Shown piece by piece: positions 1 through 5,974 of a stretch of DNA of 7,949 nucleotides (positions are counted from its first letter, which is position 1; every line of letters starts with the position of its first letter). This stretch comes from Methylococcales bacterium. GTDB taxonomy: Bacteria; Pseudomonadota; Gammaproteobacteria; Methylococcales; UBA1147. The notes beneath the pieces are model-generated. The model had not been told where the DNA came from. It was given only the letters and a program-made list of their open reading frames with translations, and made no database searches. The translations under genes and the position numbers were made by a program. The stretch covers positions 1-7,949 of the forward strand of contig JANXGZ010000218.1 of NCBI GenBank assembly GCA_024958995.1, written 5' to 3'.

Positions 1-2
1 AG

Positions 3-101
3 AGGGCCATCGTGCCGAAGGGTAATGCGCCTAGGAAAAAGCTGGACGGGGTCGAGGTGGTCGGGGTTGCCCAGTTGTCCGAGGCGATCGATTCTATCTA
101 G
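3..101 (+). CDS. radA: RadA (Sms) DNA repair protein, C-terminal end only
   Basis: Only the last 32 codons are present; the gene enters from the left edge and ends at TAG (99-101). The visible peptide begins RAIVPKGNAPRKKLDGVEV and continues to a terminal LSEAIDSI. This matches the C-terminal Lon-like domain of RadA, where an 'A-I-V-P-x-x-N' stretch is followed by a short strand and a final 'L-x-x-A' helix. In the family, RadA is a RecA-like ATPase that promotes branch migration during recombinational repair. The zinc finger, the Walker motifs and the KNRFG motif lie outside the window and cannot be checked. The gene is convergent with corB, 55 bp away. The identification rests on a short tail and is good but not certain. 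Confidence 0.8.
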   Translation, partial: RAIVPKGNAPRKKLDGVEVVGVAQLSEAIDSI

Positions 102-104
102 TTA

Positions 105-157
105 ACCAGATGGGGTGCCTCTGGCTTGCTACCCCCCATCCCGGCCGTTAGTCTGGT
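105..157. other. Inverted repeats between convergent radA and corB (possible weak terminator)
   Basis: The radA-corB gap holds two nested inverted repeats. ACCAGA (105-110) pairs with TCTGGT (152-157), and ATGGGG (110-115) pairs with CCCCAT (134-139). They share base 110, so both stems cannot be complete at once. The outer repeat overlaps the corB stop codon. Neither side is followed by a run of T on its own transcribed strand, so this is not a canonical intrinsic terminator. Its position between convergent genes is the only other support for a role in transcription end formation. Confidence 0.25.
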
Positions 158-1392
158 CAGTCGCCCTGGTTCTGCGGTGCGTAAAACTTCACCATTTGTA
201 CCGCGTGCTCATCTACCTCCAGAATCTCCATACGGTATCCGAACAGAACCAGACTGGTTTCGCGAACAGGTATCGTTTCCAGGAATTCGATGATCAACCC
301 GTTCAGGGTCTTTGGTCCTTCGGTGGGCAATGACCAACCGGTCAACCGGTTCAGGTCCCTCAGGGTGACGCTTGCATCAACCAGATAGCTGCCATCCTTT
401 TGTATCCGGACATCGGAGGGGCTGGTAATGATTCCACCAACAATTTCTTGCAGAAGGTCCTCCAACGTTACCACTCCCTGCACTTCACCGTACTCATCGA
501 CCACCAGGCCCATTCGGTTTTTCTCGGTCTTGAAATTCATGAGCTGACTGTGAAGGGGGGTGCTCTCAGGGATGAAGTAGGTTTTGTTGAGGGCGCGGTA
601 CAACCATTTTTTGTCCAGGTTTTCGTCGTTGATGCGGGGCAGGACCTTGCGCAGGTGCAGGATGCCGATGACCCGATCGATGCTCTTCTTGTAGACCGGT
701 ATTCGGGTATGCGGGCTGGTCTTGATCTGGGCCACCAGTTCGTCCAGAGGGGCGCCGATGTCCAGACCCACGATCTCGTTGCGCGGGACCATAACATCTT
801 CCACGGTTGCCGTTTCCAGGTCGAGGATTCCTACCAGCATGTTCTGATATCTTTCCGGTAGCAGCGAGTCGGTGTTGCTGACGATGGTACGTAGTTCTTC
901 CTTGCTCAGAATGTTGCTTCGCTGTTGGCTCGGGTCGCAGCGGAAAATCTTCAGAACCAGGTTCGAAATTGTATTGATTACCCAGACCACCGGATAGGCC
1001 AACCTGAGCAGGCAAATGAATACCCAGGAAGCCGGGAATGCAAGTCGTTCGGGGTGCATGGCGGCCATGGTCTTCGGCGCGACTTCGGCGAAGATCAGGA
1101 TGACCAGCGTCAGTATACCTGCTCCTACGGCAATGCTGGCTTCTCCGCCCAGCCTGATTGCGATAACCGTGGTTAGGGAGGAGGCGAGAATGTTGACGAA
1201 ATTGTTTCCGAGTAAGATGAGCCCGATCAGCCGGTCCGGACGCTGGAGAAGTTTTTGAGCCCGGAGCGCCCCTCGATGTCCTTCCTTGACCAGATGTTGA
1301 AGGCGGTACCTGTTCAGGGTCATTAACGCTGTTTCGGATCCCGAGAAAAAAGCGGACAGTACGATCAGTACCCCCAGGGCCCAGAAAAGCAT
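157..1392 (-). CDS. corB: CNNM/CBS-domain membrane protein, CorB/YfjD type (HlyC/CorC family)
   Basis: A 411-residue protein that aligns along its length with E. coli CorB/YfjD (about 428 aa). Residues 1-145 form the CNNM (DUF21) membrane domain, with hydrophobic segments near 2-16, 55-80, 86-110 and 120-146 and the motifs SGSET (17-21), LNRYRL (26-31), GNN (62-64) and FAEVAPKT (101-108). A tandem CBS (Bateman) module follows, from VMVPRNEI (200-207) to VVDEYGEVQGVVTLEDLLQE (297-316). The C-terminal CorC/HlyC domain covers about 330-405. Family members are inner-membrane proteins linked to Mg2+ (or Co2+) efflux and resistance, with adenine nucleotide sensed by the CBS pair; the substrate here is inferred. 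The frame is open 48 bp upstream of the ATG to a stop at 1441-1443, with no ATG, GTG or TTG in that stretch, so ATG 1392 is preferred although its ribosome-binding site is poor. The gene is monocistronic and convergent with radA. Confidence 0.93.
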   Translation of the reverse strand: MLFWALGVLIVLSAFFSGSETALMTLNRYRLQHLVKEGHRGALRAQKLLQRPDRLIGLILLGNNFVNILASSLTTVIAIRLGGEASIAVGAGILTLVILIFAEVAPKTMAAMHPERLAFPASWVFICLLRLAYPVVWVINTISNLVLKIFRCDPSQQRSNILSKEELRTIVSNTDSLLPERYQNMLVGILDLETATVEDVMVPRNEIVGLDIGAPLDELVAQIKTSPHTRIPVYKKSIDRVIGILHLRKVLPRINDENLDKKWLYRALNKTYFIPESTPLHSQLMNFKTEKNRMGLVVDEYGEVQGVVTLEDLLQEIVGGIITSPSDVRIQKDGSYLVDASVTLRDLNRLTGWSLPTEGPKTLNGLIIEFLETIPVRETSLVLFGYRMEILEVDEHAVQMVKFYAPQNQGD

Positions 1393-1454
1393 ACTCAGCG
1401 GAACCTGGCTTAAGGATTCAGGAATGGTTAACTCCGGTAGTTACGATAGACGGA

Positions 1455-1483
1455 TTTCTAAGGCGAAGAAGGGCTAATGTCAA
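1455..1483 (-). promoter_or_regulatory. Sigma-70-type promoter for corB
   Basis: On the minus strand a perfect -35 hexamer TTGACA (plus-strand 1478-1483) is followed after exactly 17 bp by TAGAAA (1455-1460), which matches 4 of 6 consensus -10 bases. Predicted transcription start is near 1448, giving a leader of about 55 nt before the corB ATG at 1392. This is one of the two best promoter matches in the window. It shows that corB is transcribed independently of the divergent glutathione S-transferase gene. Confidence 0.65.
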
Positions 1484-1646
1484 GTCGCTTGTCTGGAGGA
1501 ATGCAGGTTGATTTTGAAAATGGGTTAATAAACAGGCTCATCGCGACAATCTGCGGCTTTGCCTTAAGCTGGATGCCAGGCTGCCGATTTGTTGAATTGG
1601 CGGACAGCACCTTCTGTGCATGGCGTCAGTGGGTATTGGCAAAAGC

Positions 1647-1676
1647 TTAACCCTGCGGGCACCCTTCTGATACGAT
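1647..1676 (+). promoter_or_regulatory. Weak candidate promoter for the glutathione S-transferase gene
   Basis: TTAACC (1647-1652, 4 of 6 matches to the -35 consensus) lies 18 bp before TACGAT (1671-1676, 4 of 6 matches to -10). A TG one base upstream of the -10 hexamer (1668-1669) would make it an extended -10. The predicted start is near 1683, about 34 nt before the TTG start codon. The match is modest and could be chance. Confidence 0.3.
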
Positions 1677-1716
1677 TCCCGTCTTTCCGTCCTGTACACC
1701 GTGGATCTGTAACCTG

Positions 1717-2415
1717 TTGACCGAGCCATCTACAGCTGAAAACCTGCCGGTATTGTATAGCTTCCGCCGATGCCCCTATGCCATCCGGGCGCGCATGGCG
1801 ATTGCCTGTGCCGGCCTTACCGTGGAGCTTCGCGAGGTGCTTCTGAGAACCAAGCCGGAAACGATGCTCGAGATTTCTCCCAAGGGTACGGTACCGGTAC
1901 TGCAGTTGGCCGGAGGGCAGGTTATCGATGAAAGTATCGAGATCATGCGCTGGGCGCTTTCATTTTCTGACCCGGATGGGTGGCTCGAAGCCTCTGCCGG
2001 TTGCGAAGGCGATACGGCAGAGCTGGTTGTTTGGAATGATGGCGGTTTCAAGCATTACCTGGATCGTTACAAATATGCGGATCGTTTTCCGGAAAACGAT
2101 CGCGATTTCTATCGAGGCCTGGCAGAACCTTTTTTGTTGGAACTGGAATGCCGATTAAGTTCTAACTTCTATCTTTGCGGCTCCCGTTTGTCATTCACCG
2201 ATGTAGCAATTTTCCCCTTTGTCAGGCAGTTTGCCGGGGTTGACAGGGTTTGGTTCGACGGGTCCCGGTACAGAGCCGTCCGGACCTGGCTACAGGGGTT
2301 AATCGATTCCCCGTTGTTTGAATGTGTCATGCAGACATACCCGCTGTGGAGCCCCGCGTCGTTCAGGACACTGATGGGTATAAAACAGGAGCCAGAGACT
2401 CCACGGGCCAGTTGA
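1717..2415 (+). CDS. Glutathione S-transferase family protein, cysteine type
   Basis: A 232-residue two-domain GST. The N-terminal thioredoxin fold runs over about 10-82. It carries SFRRCPYAIRARMA (15-28) with the likely catalytic or mixed-disulfide Cys19 in a CPYA context, the cis-proline motif TVPVL (58-62, Pro60) and the glutathione-binding DESIEIMRWAL (71-81). The all-helical C-terminal domain (about 95-215) contains the N-capping box S159-x-x-D162 in LSFTDVAIFPFVRQF. The Cys in CPY resembles omega/beta-class GSTs and glutaredoxin 2, which act as thiol transferases or deglutathionylases rather than classic conjugating enzymes; the substrate is unknown. The start is TTG 1717. No ATG or GTG lies between the upstream stop (1648-1650) and the conserved domain, and a later TTG at 1753 would remove the first beta strand. 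The ribosome-binding site is poor. It ends 161 bp before rpsF, which has its own promoter. It is not SspA by sequence. Confidence 0.85.
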   Translation: MTEPSTAENLPVLYSFRRCPYAIRARMAIACAGLTVELREVLLRTKPETMLEISPKGTVPVLQLAGGQVIDESIEIMRWALSFSDPDGWLEASAGCEGDTAELVVWNDGGFKHYLDRYKYADRFPENDRDFYRGLAEPFLLELECRLSSNFYLCGSRLSFTDVAIFPFVRQFAGVDRVWFDGSRYRAVRTWLQGLIDSPLFECVMQTYPLWSPASFRTLMGIKQEPETPRAS

Positions 2416-2465
2416 CCTGGAGAGTTGATCATGAGATCCATGACGGCGATAGGGAACGAGCCTTC

Positions 2466-2494
2466 TTGAGCTGCTTGTGTTTTTCTTATAGAAT
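2466..2494 (+). promoter_or_regulatory. Sigma-70-type promoter of the rpsF operon
   Basis: TTGAGC (2466-2471, 4 of 6 matches) lies exactly 17 bp before TAGAAT (2489-2494, 5 of 6 matches), followed by GCCC. The predicted start near 2501 gives a leader of roughly 75 nt before the rpsF ATG. The strong -10 followed by G/C bases is the form often seen ahead of ribosomal-protein operons. It would drive rpsF, rpsR, the DUF2232 gene and rplI, and probably hldD. Confidence 0.65.
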
Positions 2495-2522
2495 GCCCTG
2501 TTCCATTTAACTCCTTGCTTTA

Positions 2523-2551
2523 CCGGGCACTGTTTCAACACAGGTTACTGG
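2523..2551 (+). promoter_or_regulatory. Leader hairpin before rpsF, candidate S6:S18 autoregulatory element
   Basis: CCGG (2523-2526) can pair with CTGG (2548-2551, one G-U). CTGT (2530-2533) pairs with ACAG (2540-2543) over a 6-nt loop. A 3/4-nt asymmetric internal loop (GCA opposite GTTA) separates the two stems. Bacterial rpsF leaders often carry a hairpin with an asymmetric internal loop and a CCG that mimics the 16S rRNA site of the S6:S18 dimer. Here CCG occurs at 2523-2525 in the stem and at 2563-2565 just before the ribosome-binding site. The geometry is suggestive, but I cannot verify a match to the published consensus. Confidence 0.35.
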
Positions 2552-2576
2552 GAAGCTTACATCCGAGAGGGGAAAT

Positions 2577-3074
2577 ATGCGTCATTATGAAATAGTTATT
2601 CTGATTCATCCTGACCAGAGTGGTCAGGTCACGGGGATGGTTGATCGTTACCGAACACTGATTGAGGCGAGCTCTGGTTCCGTTCATCGCTATGAAGACT
2701 GGGGTCGTCGCCAATTGGAATACCCCATCAAGAAAATTCACAAGGCGCATTACGTGCTGATGAATATCGAGTGTAGCGATGAAGTGTTGGCCGAACTCGA
2801 AAGTGGATTCCGCTTCAACGATGCGGTTCTGCGTAACCTGATCCTTCGCAAGGATGAAGCGGTTACCGGTCCGTCACCGATGATGAAGGACATCGAAACC
2901 GAAGTGCAGGCCAAGGCCAAGACGGCCTCCGCCGATGTAACTGAAGACACCAAAGCGCCGGCCAAGACCAAGACAGCCTCCGACGATGCAACTGAAGACA
3001 CCAAGGCGCCGGATGCGTCAACTGATGTCAAGGATGCCGAAACCGGCAAAACTGAAAACCAGGAAAATGAGTAA
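2577..3074 (+). CDS. rpsF: 30S ribosomal protein bS6, with extended repetitive C-terminal tail
   Basis: A 165-residue S6, longer than the roughly 131-135 residues of E. coli S6. The core, residues 1-100, is clear: MRHYEIVILIHPDQ at the start, DWGRRQLEYPIKKIHKAHYVL (41-61), and FRFNDAVLRNLILRKDEAV (78-96). S6 pairs with S18 on the platform of the 30S subunit. The tail after about residue 100 is low complexity, rich in Lys, Thr, Ala, Asp and Glu, and probably disordered. It includes two tandem 17-residue blocks (112-128 and 129-145) and ends in ENQENE. In E. coli the S6 C-terminus is glutamylated by RimK; the acidic end here might be similarly modified, but no rimK is in the window. The ATG at 2577 is preceded by a strong GAGAGGGG ribosome-binding site (2565-2572). 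First gene of the operon; rpsR follows after 48 bp. Confidence 0.97.
   Translation: MRHYEIVILIHPDQSGQVTGMVDRYRTLIEASSGSVHRYEDWGRRQLEYPIKKIHKAHYVLMNIECSDEVLAELESGFRFNDAVLRNLILRKDEAVTGPSPMMKDIETEVQAKAKTASADVTEDTKAPAKTKTASDDATEDTKAPDASTDVKDAETGKTENQENE
2910..3011 (+). repeat. Two tandem 51-bp units within rpsF
   Basis: Unit 1 (2910-2960) encodes AKAKTASADVTEDTKAP and unit 2 (2961-3011) encodes AKTKTASDDATEDTKAP. The units abut directly, stay in frame, and differ at only a few bases: three amino-acid changes plus some silent differences. A decayed third copy may follow, since the next residues DASTDVKDAETGK have similar composition. The arrangement indicates in-frame duplication inside the S6 tail. 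Confidence 0.9.
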
Positions 3075-3122
3075 CACCGAGTTTTCCGTTTAACATTTCG
3101 AGCAATCAAAAGAGGCAATATC

Positions 3123-3353
3123 ATGGCACGCCATTTCAAACGCAAAAAATTCTGCCGGTTTTCGTCCGGTGGGACCACGGAAATCGACTACAAAGACCTG
3201 GAAATGCTGAACGACTTTGTTTCAGAAACCGGCAAGATCGTACCCAGCCGTATTACCGGAACCGGGGCTCGTTATCAACGCCAGTTGACGACGGCGATCA
3301 AGCAGGCGCGTTTTCTTGCGCTCATCCCGTACTGCGATGCGCACAAGAAATAA
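3123..3353 (+). CDS. rpsR: 30S ribosomal protein bS18
   Basis: 76 residues, the usual bacterial length (about 75). The sequence MARHFKRKKFCRFSSGG is followed by the conserved core IDYKDLEMLNDFVSETGKI (21-39) and PSRITGTGARYQRQLTTAIK (41-60), ending RFLALIPYCDAHKK. S18 binds 16S rRNA on the 30S platform as a heterodimer with S6, whose gene lies immediately upstream. The N-terminal Cys11 of CRF is the residue that coordinates zinc in some S18 proteins, but the full four-cysteine set is absent (only Cys11 and Cys71). AGAGG at 3111-3115, 7 nt before the ATG, is a good ribosome-binding site. The next start is 36 bp downstream. Confidence 0.98.
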   Translation: MARHFKRKKFCRFSSGGTTEIDYKDLEMLNDFVSETGKIVPSRITGTGARYQRQLTTAIKQARFLALIPYCDAHKK

Positions 3354-3389
3354 ATGACCTGACGTCATAACCTTGCTTGGGGATACGTT

Positions 3390-4295
3390 TTGCGCGTTCT
3401 TGCAACCTATATTATGCGCGGTCGAATGCAGGCGGTGGTGGTTGTTGCTGTGTTCATGCTGCTATCGTTCGTGCTGCCCCCGCTTAGCATTCTGAGTGCT
3501 TCTGCTGTCTCTCTGGTCAGCCTCCGTGGAGGCCAGCGCGAGGGGATGATTACCATTATGGGTGCGGCTCTAGCCGTGGGAATCCTTGGCCAGGGCCTGC
3601 TGGATTCTTCCGGTTTTGTGGTTGCCTACGCCTTGGGGTTTTGGTTCCCGGTGTGGATCTTCGCGGTTCTGCTGAGGGTATCGGGTCAACTCTGCTTTAC
3701 CCTGGAAATCGGACTGGGACTGGGACTGGTCGCGATTGTCGCAATCTATCTTTTTGGTTCGGATCCTGCCGTCCTGTGGCAGGAACGGCTTGGCATGATC
3801 TTGGAGCCACTTGCGACCAATCCGCCTCCTGGGGTCGAACTCGGACAGATCGAAACCAGTATTCAGGCGATTTCGCATTACATGACCGGAATCTTGGTTA
3901 CGGGTGCGATCGTCTCTCTGGTTTTGGCTATGCTGTTGGGAAGATGGTGGCAGGCCATGCTGTACAACCCCGGTGGTTTTAGGGAGGAATTCCTCTCTTT
4001 GAGGCCTCGTTCATCGGTAGCTTACATTTTTCTCGGTGTTTTTCTGCTGGCTGGCATGGAAAATGGCCTGCTTAGTGAGGGGATGCGAAACGCTTGCATT
4101 CTCGGGTTCTTTTTCTACTTGATTATTGGTGTTTCGGTGGTGCATGTTCTGATTTCCGCGACTCGAATGAAAGGTGTTCTGTTACCGGCCATATATATTC
4201 TGATGTTCTTTGTTCCGTGGGCATTGTTACCCGTTGCTCTGGCGGGGTATACGGATGCGTGGGTGAACTGGCGAGGCAGGGTGTTGGCTAACTAA
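3390..4295 (+). CDS. DUF2232 (YybS-like) polytopic membrane protein
   Basis: 301 residues with about eight hydrophobic segments (near 15-45, 52-71, 75-96, 102-123, 164-191, 210-228, 234-257 and 262-286). Members of this family occur between rpsR and rplI in pseudomonads and other gammaproteobacteria. The segment GRWWQAMLYNPGGFREEF (184-201), after the fifth membrane helix, resembles the family's best conserved stretch. The fold is related to the S-component-like YybS group, but the function is not established; nothing here identifies a substrate. The start is TTG 3390, supported by GGGGA at 3379-3383 with a 6-nt spacer. The in-frame ATG at 3414 has no ribosome-binding site. It lies 36 bp after rpsR and 71 bp before rplI, so it is probably cotranscribed. 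Confidence 0.85.
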   Translation: MRVLATYIMRGRMQAVVVVAVFMLLSFVLPPLSILSASAVSLVSLRGGQREGMITIMGAALAVGILGQGLLDSSGFVVAYALGFWFPVWIFAVLLRVSGQLCFTLEIGLGLGLVAIVAIYLFGSDPAVLWQERLGMILEPLATNPPPGVELGQIETSIQAISHYMTGILVTGAIVSLVLAMLLGRWWQAMLYNPGGFREEFLSLRPRSSVAYIFLGVFLLAGMENGLLSEGMRNACILGFFFYLIIGVSVVHVLISATRMKGVLLPAIYILMFFVPWALLPVALAGYTDAWVNWRGRVLAN

Positions 4296-4366
4296 ACTAA
4301 AGAAGGCCGTTCGGAGCGTCTCGATACCAAGGTCTGAACAGCCGTTATTACTTGAGGTAAATAACA

Positions 4367-4813
4367 ATGGAATTAATTTTACTGGAAAAAATCTCCAATC
4401 TGGGTGTTCTAGGCGACCAGGTTACCGTTAAATCTGGATACGGTCGCAACTTCCTGATCCCGACGGGCAAGGCAGTTCTGGCGACTCCGGAGAAACTGGC
4501 TGAGGTTGAACAGCGCCGGGCAGAACTGGAATCTAAAGCTGGAGAAGACTTGTCCTTGGCGGAAAAACGCCGTGACAGCATCGAGGAGCTTGCCATCAGC
4601 ATTACCCAGAAAGCCGGGGAAGAAGGCAAGCTGTTCGGGTCGGTCGGAACGGCCGATATTGTAGAAGCCGTAAGCGAGGCAGGGGTTCCTCTGGAAAAAT
4701 CGGAAATCAGGCTCAGCACTGGTGCATTGCGGCATACGGGTGATTTCGAGATTGATGTGCAGCTACATACCGATGTCGTAGCGAAACTGAAGCTATCGAT
4801 CGTCGCCGAGTAG
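4367..4813 (+). CDS. rplI: 50S ribosomal protein bL9
   Basis: 148 residues, against 149 in E. coli. The N-terminal rRNA-binding domain (1-40) shows MELILLEKISNLGVLGDQVT and VKSGYGRNFLIPTGKAVLAT. The long connecting helix spans about 41-75 (EKLAEVEQRRAELESKAGE). The C-terminal domain contains KAGEEGKLFGSVGTADI (82-98) and RLSTGALRHTGDFEIDVQLH (115-134). L9 binds 23S rRNA near the base of the L1 stalk and influences reading-frame maintenance. GAGGT at 4354-4358 lies 8 nt before the ATG. It is the last ribosomal gene of the run; hldD starts 31 bp later on the same strand. Confidence 0.98.
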   Translation: MELILLEKISNLGVLGDQVTVKSGYGRNFLIPTGKAVLATPEKLAEVEQRRAELESKAGEDLSLAEKRRDSIEELAISITQKAGEEGKLFGSVGTADIVEAVSEAGVPLEKSEIRLSTGALRHTGDFEIDVQLHTDVVAKLKLSIVAE

Positions 4814-4844
4814 CCAGGCAGTCGATGACGGGGGATCGCGCTCG

Positions 4845-5789
4845 ATGATTGTTGTAACCGGCGGGGCTGGTTTCATCGGCAGCAATCTGGTACTGGCTCT
4901 GAATGCCCGTGGCGAGCGCAATGTCTTGGTAGTGGACAACCTGCAAAACGGAACCAAGTTCCGGAATCTTGTCGGTTGCCAGATCGCTGATTATCTGGAC
5001 AAAAAGACCTTCATCGATCGCCTTCAGAAAGGCGAATACGATACGCAATCGATTGAGGCGATTTTTCATCAGGGCGCCTGTTCGGCCACCACCGAGTGGG
5101 ATGGCCGTTACATGATGGCAAACAACTACGAATACTCGAAGATCCTTCTAGAGTATTGTCTGAAACGCGAAATCCGGCTCGTGTATGCTTCCAGTGCGGC
5201 GGTCTACGGAGTTGGAACCGTTTTCAGGGAAGATCCCGCGAACGAGACACCGCTGAACGTCTACGGCTACTCGAAATATTGTTTTGATCAGTATGTTCGC
5301 GAGAGGCTGGGAGGAATTAGCAGCCAAGTGGTCGGTTTGCGCTACTTCAACGTCTACGGCCCGCGGGAAGCGCACAAGGAAAGCATGGCGAGCGTTGCCT
5401 TTCATCTCAACAATCAGTTGCAGGATAGCGGAAAGGTTCGGCTGTTCGAAGGGACTGGCGGTTATGGTGACGGCGAACAACGCCGCGACTTCATTTGCGT
5501 AGACGACATTGCCGATGTGAACTTGTGGTTTTATGACCATCCGCAAGTCAGCGGCGTTTTCAACCTCGGGACCGGCCGCAGTCAGCCCTTCAATGATGTA
5601 GCCCGTGCCGTTCTTGAGTACCATGGCCATGGCGAATTGGAATATATTGCTTTCCCGGATCACCTCAAGGGTGCCTATCAAAGTTTTACCGAGGCGAACC
5701 TGGGTGCGTTGCGGGCGGCCGGCTGCAACCATTCCTTCAAGACTGTGGAAGAAGGTGTCGGGTTGTATATGGAATGGCTTAATTCCTGA
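4845..5789 (+). CDS. hldD: ADP-L-glycero-D-manno-heptose 6-epimerase
   Basis: A 314-residue extended SDR-family epimerase (E. coli HldD is 310). It converts ADP-D-glycero-D-manno-heptose to the L,D form used for the LPS inner core, in the cytoplasm with bound NADP. The Rossmann motif is TGGAGFIGSN (5-14). SSAAVYG (116-122) precedes the catalytic pair Tyr140-x3-Lys144 in VYGYSK. Lys178 in REAHKESMASVAFHLN (174-189) completes the active-site residues, at the same numbers as in E. coli. RYFNVYGPRE (166-175) and RRDFICVDD (213-221) are also typical. GGGGA at 4831-4835 lies 9 nt before the ATG. It follows rplI by 31 bp, so it is likely read from the ribosomal promoter, and is followed by waaA, another inner-core gene. 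Confidence 0.97.
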   Translation: MIVVTGGAGFIGSNLVLALNARGERNVLVVDNLQNGTKFRNLVGCQIADYLDKKTFIDRLQKGEYDTQSIEAIFHQGACSATTEWDGRYMMANNYEYSKILLEYCLKREIRLVYASSAAVYGVGTVFREDPANETPLNVYGYSKYCFDQYVRERLGGISSQVVGLRYFNVYGPREAHKESMASVAFHLNNQLQDSGKVRLFEGTGGYGDGEQRRDFICVDDIADVNLWFYDHPQVSGVFNLGTGRSQPFNDVARAVLEYHGHGELEYIAFPDHLKGAYQSFTEANLGALRAAGCNHSFKTVEEGVGLYMEWLNS

Positions 5790-5974
5790 GATTACCGGTT
5801 TCGGACAAGCGGGCATTTCCCCGTTTGGCACATTGAACATGGCTCCGGTATTGAGTGAACCACTAATGCCTGAACGGCTGAACAATACCGCCATACGATG
5901 GCTCAAGCGATCCTCTTTCCCGCCGGTTGGGGTTTTCGAAAAACAGATCCGGATCTCTCAGCGGGAGATACATC
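5790..5974 (+). other. hldD-waaA intergenic gap, no clear element
   Basis: About 185 bp separates hldD from the ATG chosen for waaA, much more than the other gaps in this run. I see no convincing promoter: TTGGCA followed 18 bp later by TATTGA (near 5825-5854) is the best and is weak. There is no hairpin with a T tract. A 54-codon frame from ATG 5839 overlaps the waaA start and has no ribosome-binding site. A 12-bp palindrome at 5945-5956 is at about the number expected by chance. Confidence 0.4.

Larger units (their letters stand above)
1393..1716. other. Divergent intergenic region, no gene seen
   Basis: About 320 bp separates corB (-) from the glutathione S-transferase gene (+). It contains the corB promoter (1455-1483) and a weak candidate promoter facing right (1647-1676). 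The remaining sequence, about 1485-1645, shows no convincing coding frame. A 63-codon minus-strand frame here overlaps the start of the transferase gene, resembles nothing I know, and was not called. I saw no tRNA or strong hairpin. Confidence 0.5.

Noticed and set aside
400..861. Plus-strand frame of 153 codons opposite corB
   Set aside because: It lies entirely within corB on the other strand, and the corB product is clearly conserved. The antisense product has no recognisable motif.
3360..3367. Palindrome TGACGTCA between rpsR and the DUF2232 gene
   Set aside because: Eight-base palindromes are common by chance, and there is no flanking symmetry.
4305..4343. Imperfect hairpin (GGC/GTTC with GAAC/GCC) before rplI
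   Set aside because: The stem is 3 plus 4 pairs with a mismatch, the loop is 23 nt and there is no T tract, so it is too weak to call a terminator or leader element.
5836..5852. TGGCAC resembling the -24 element of a sigma-54 promoter
   Set aside because: No GC-containing -12 element of the TTGC type lies at the required spacing.
5148..5906. Long minus-strand frame of 252 codons opposite hldD
   Set aside because: It is antisense to a clearly conserved hldD whose catalytic residues are all present, has no recognisable product, and reflects codon bias of the real gene.
5945..5956. Perfect 12-bp palindrome AGATCCGGATCT just upstream of the waaA ribosome-binding site
   Set aside because: One or two perfect 12-bp palindromes are expected by chance in a window of this size, and nothing else marks it as an operator.
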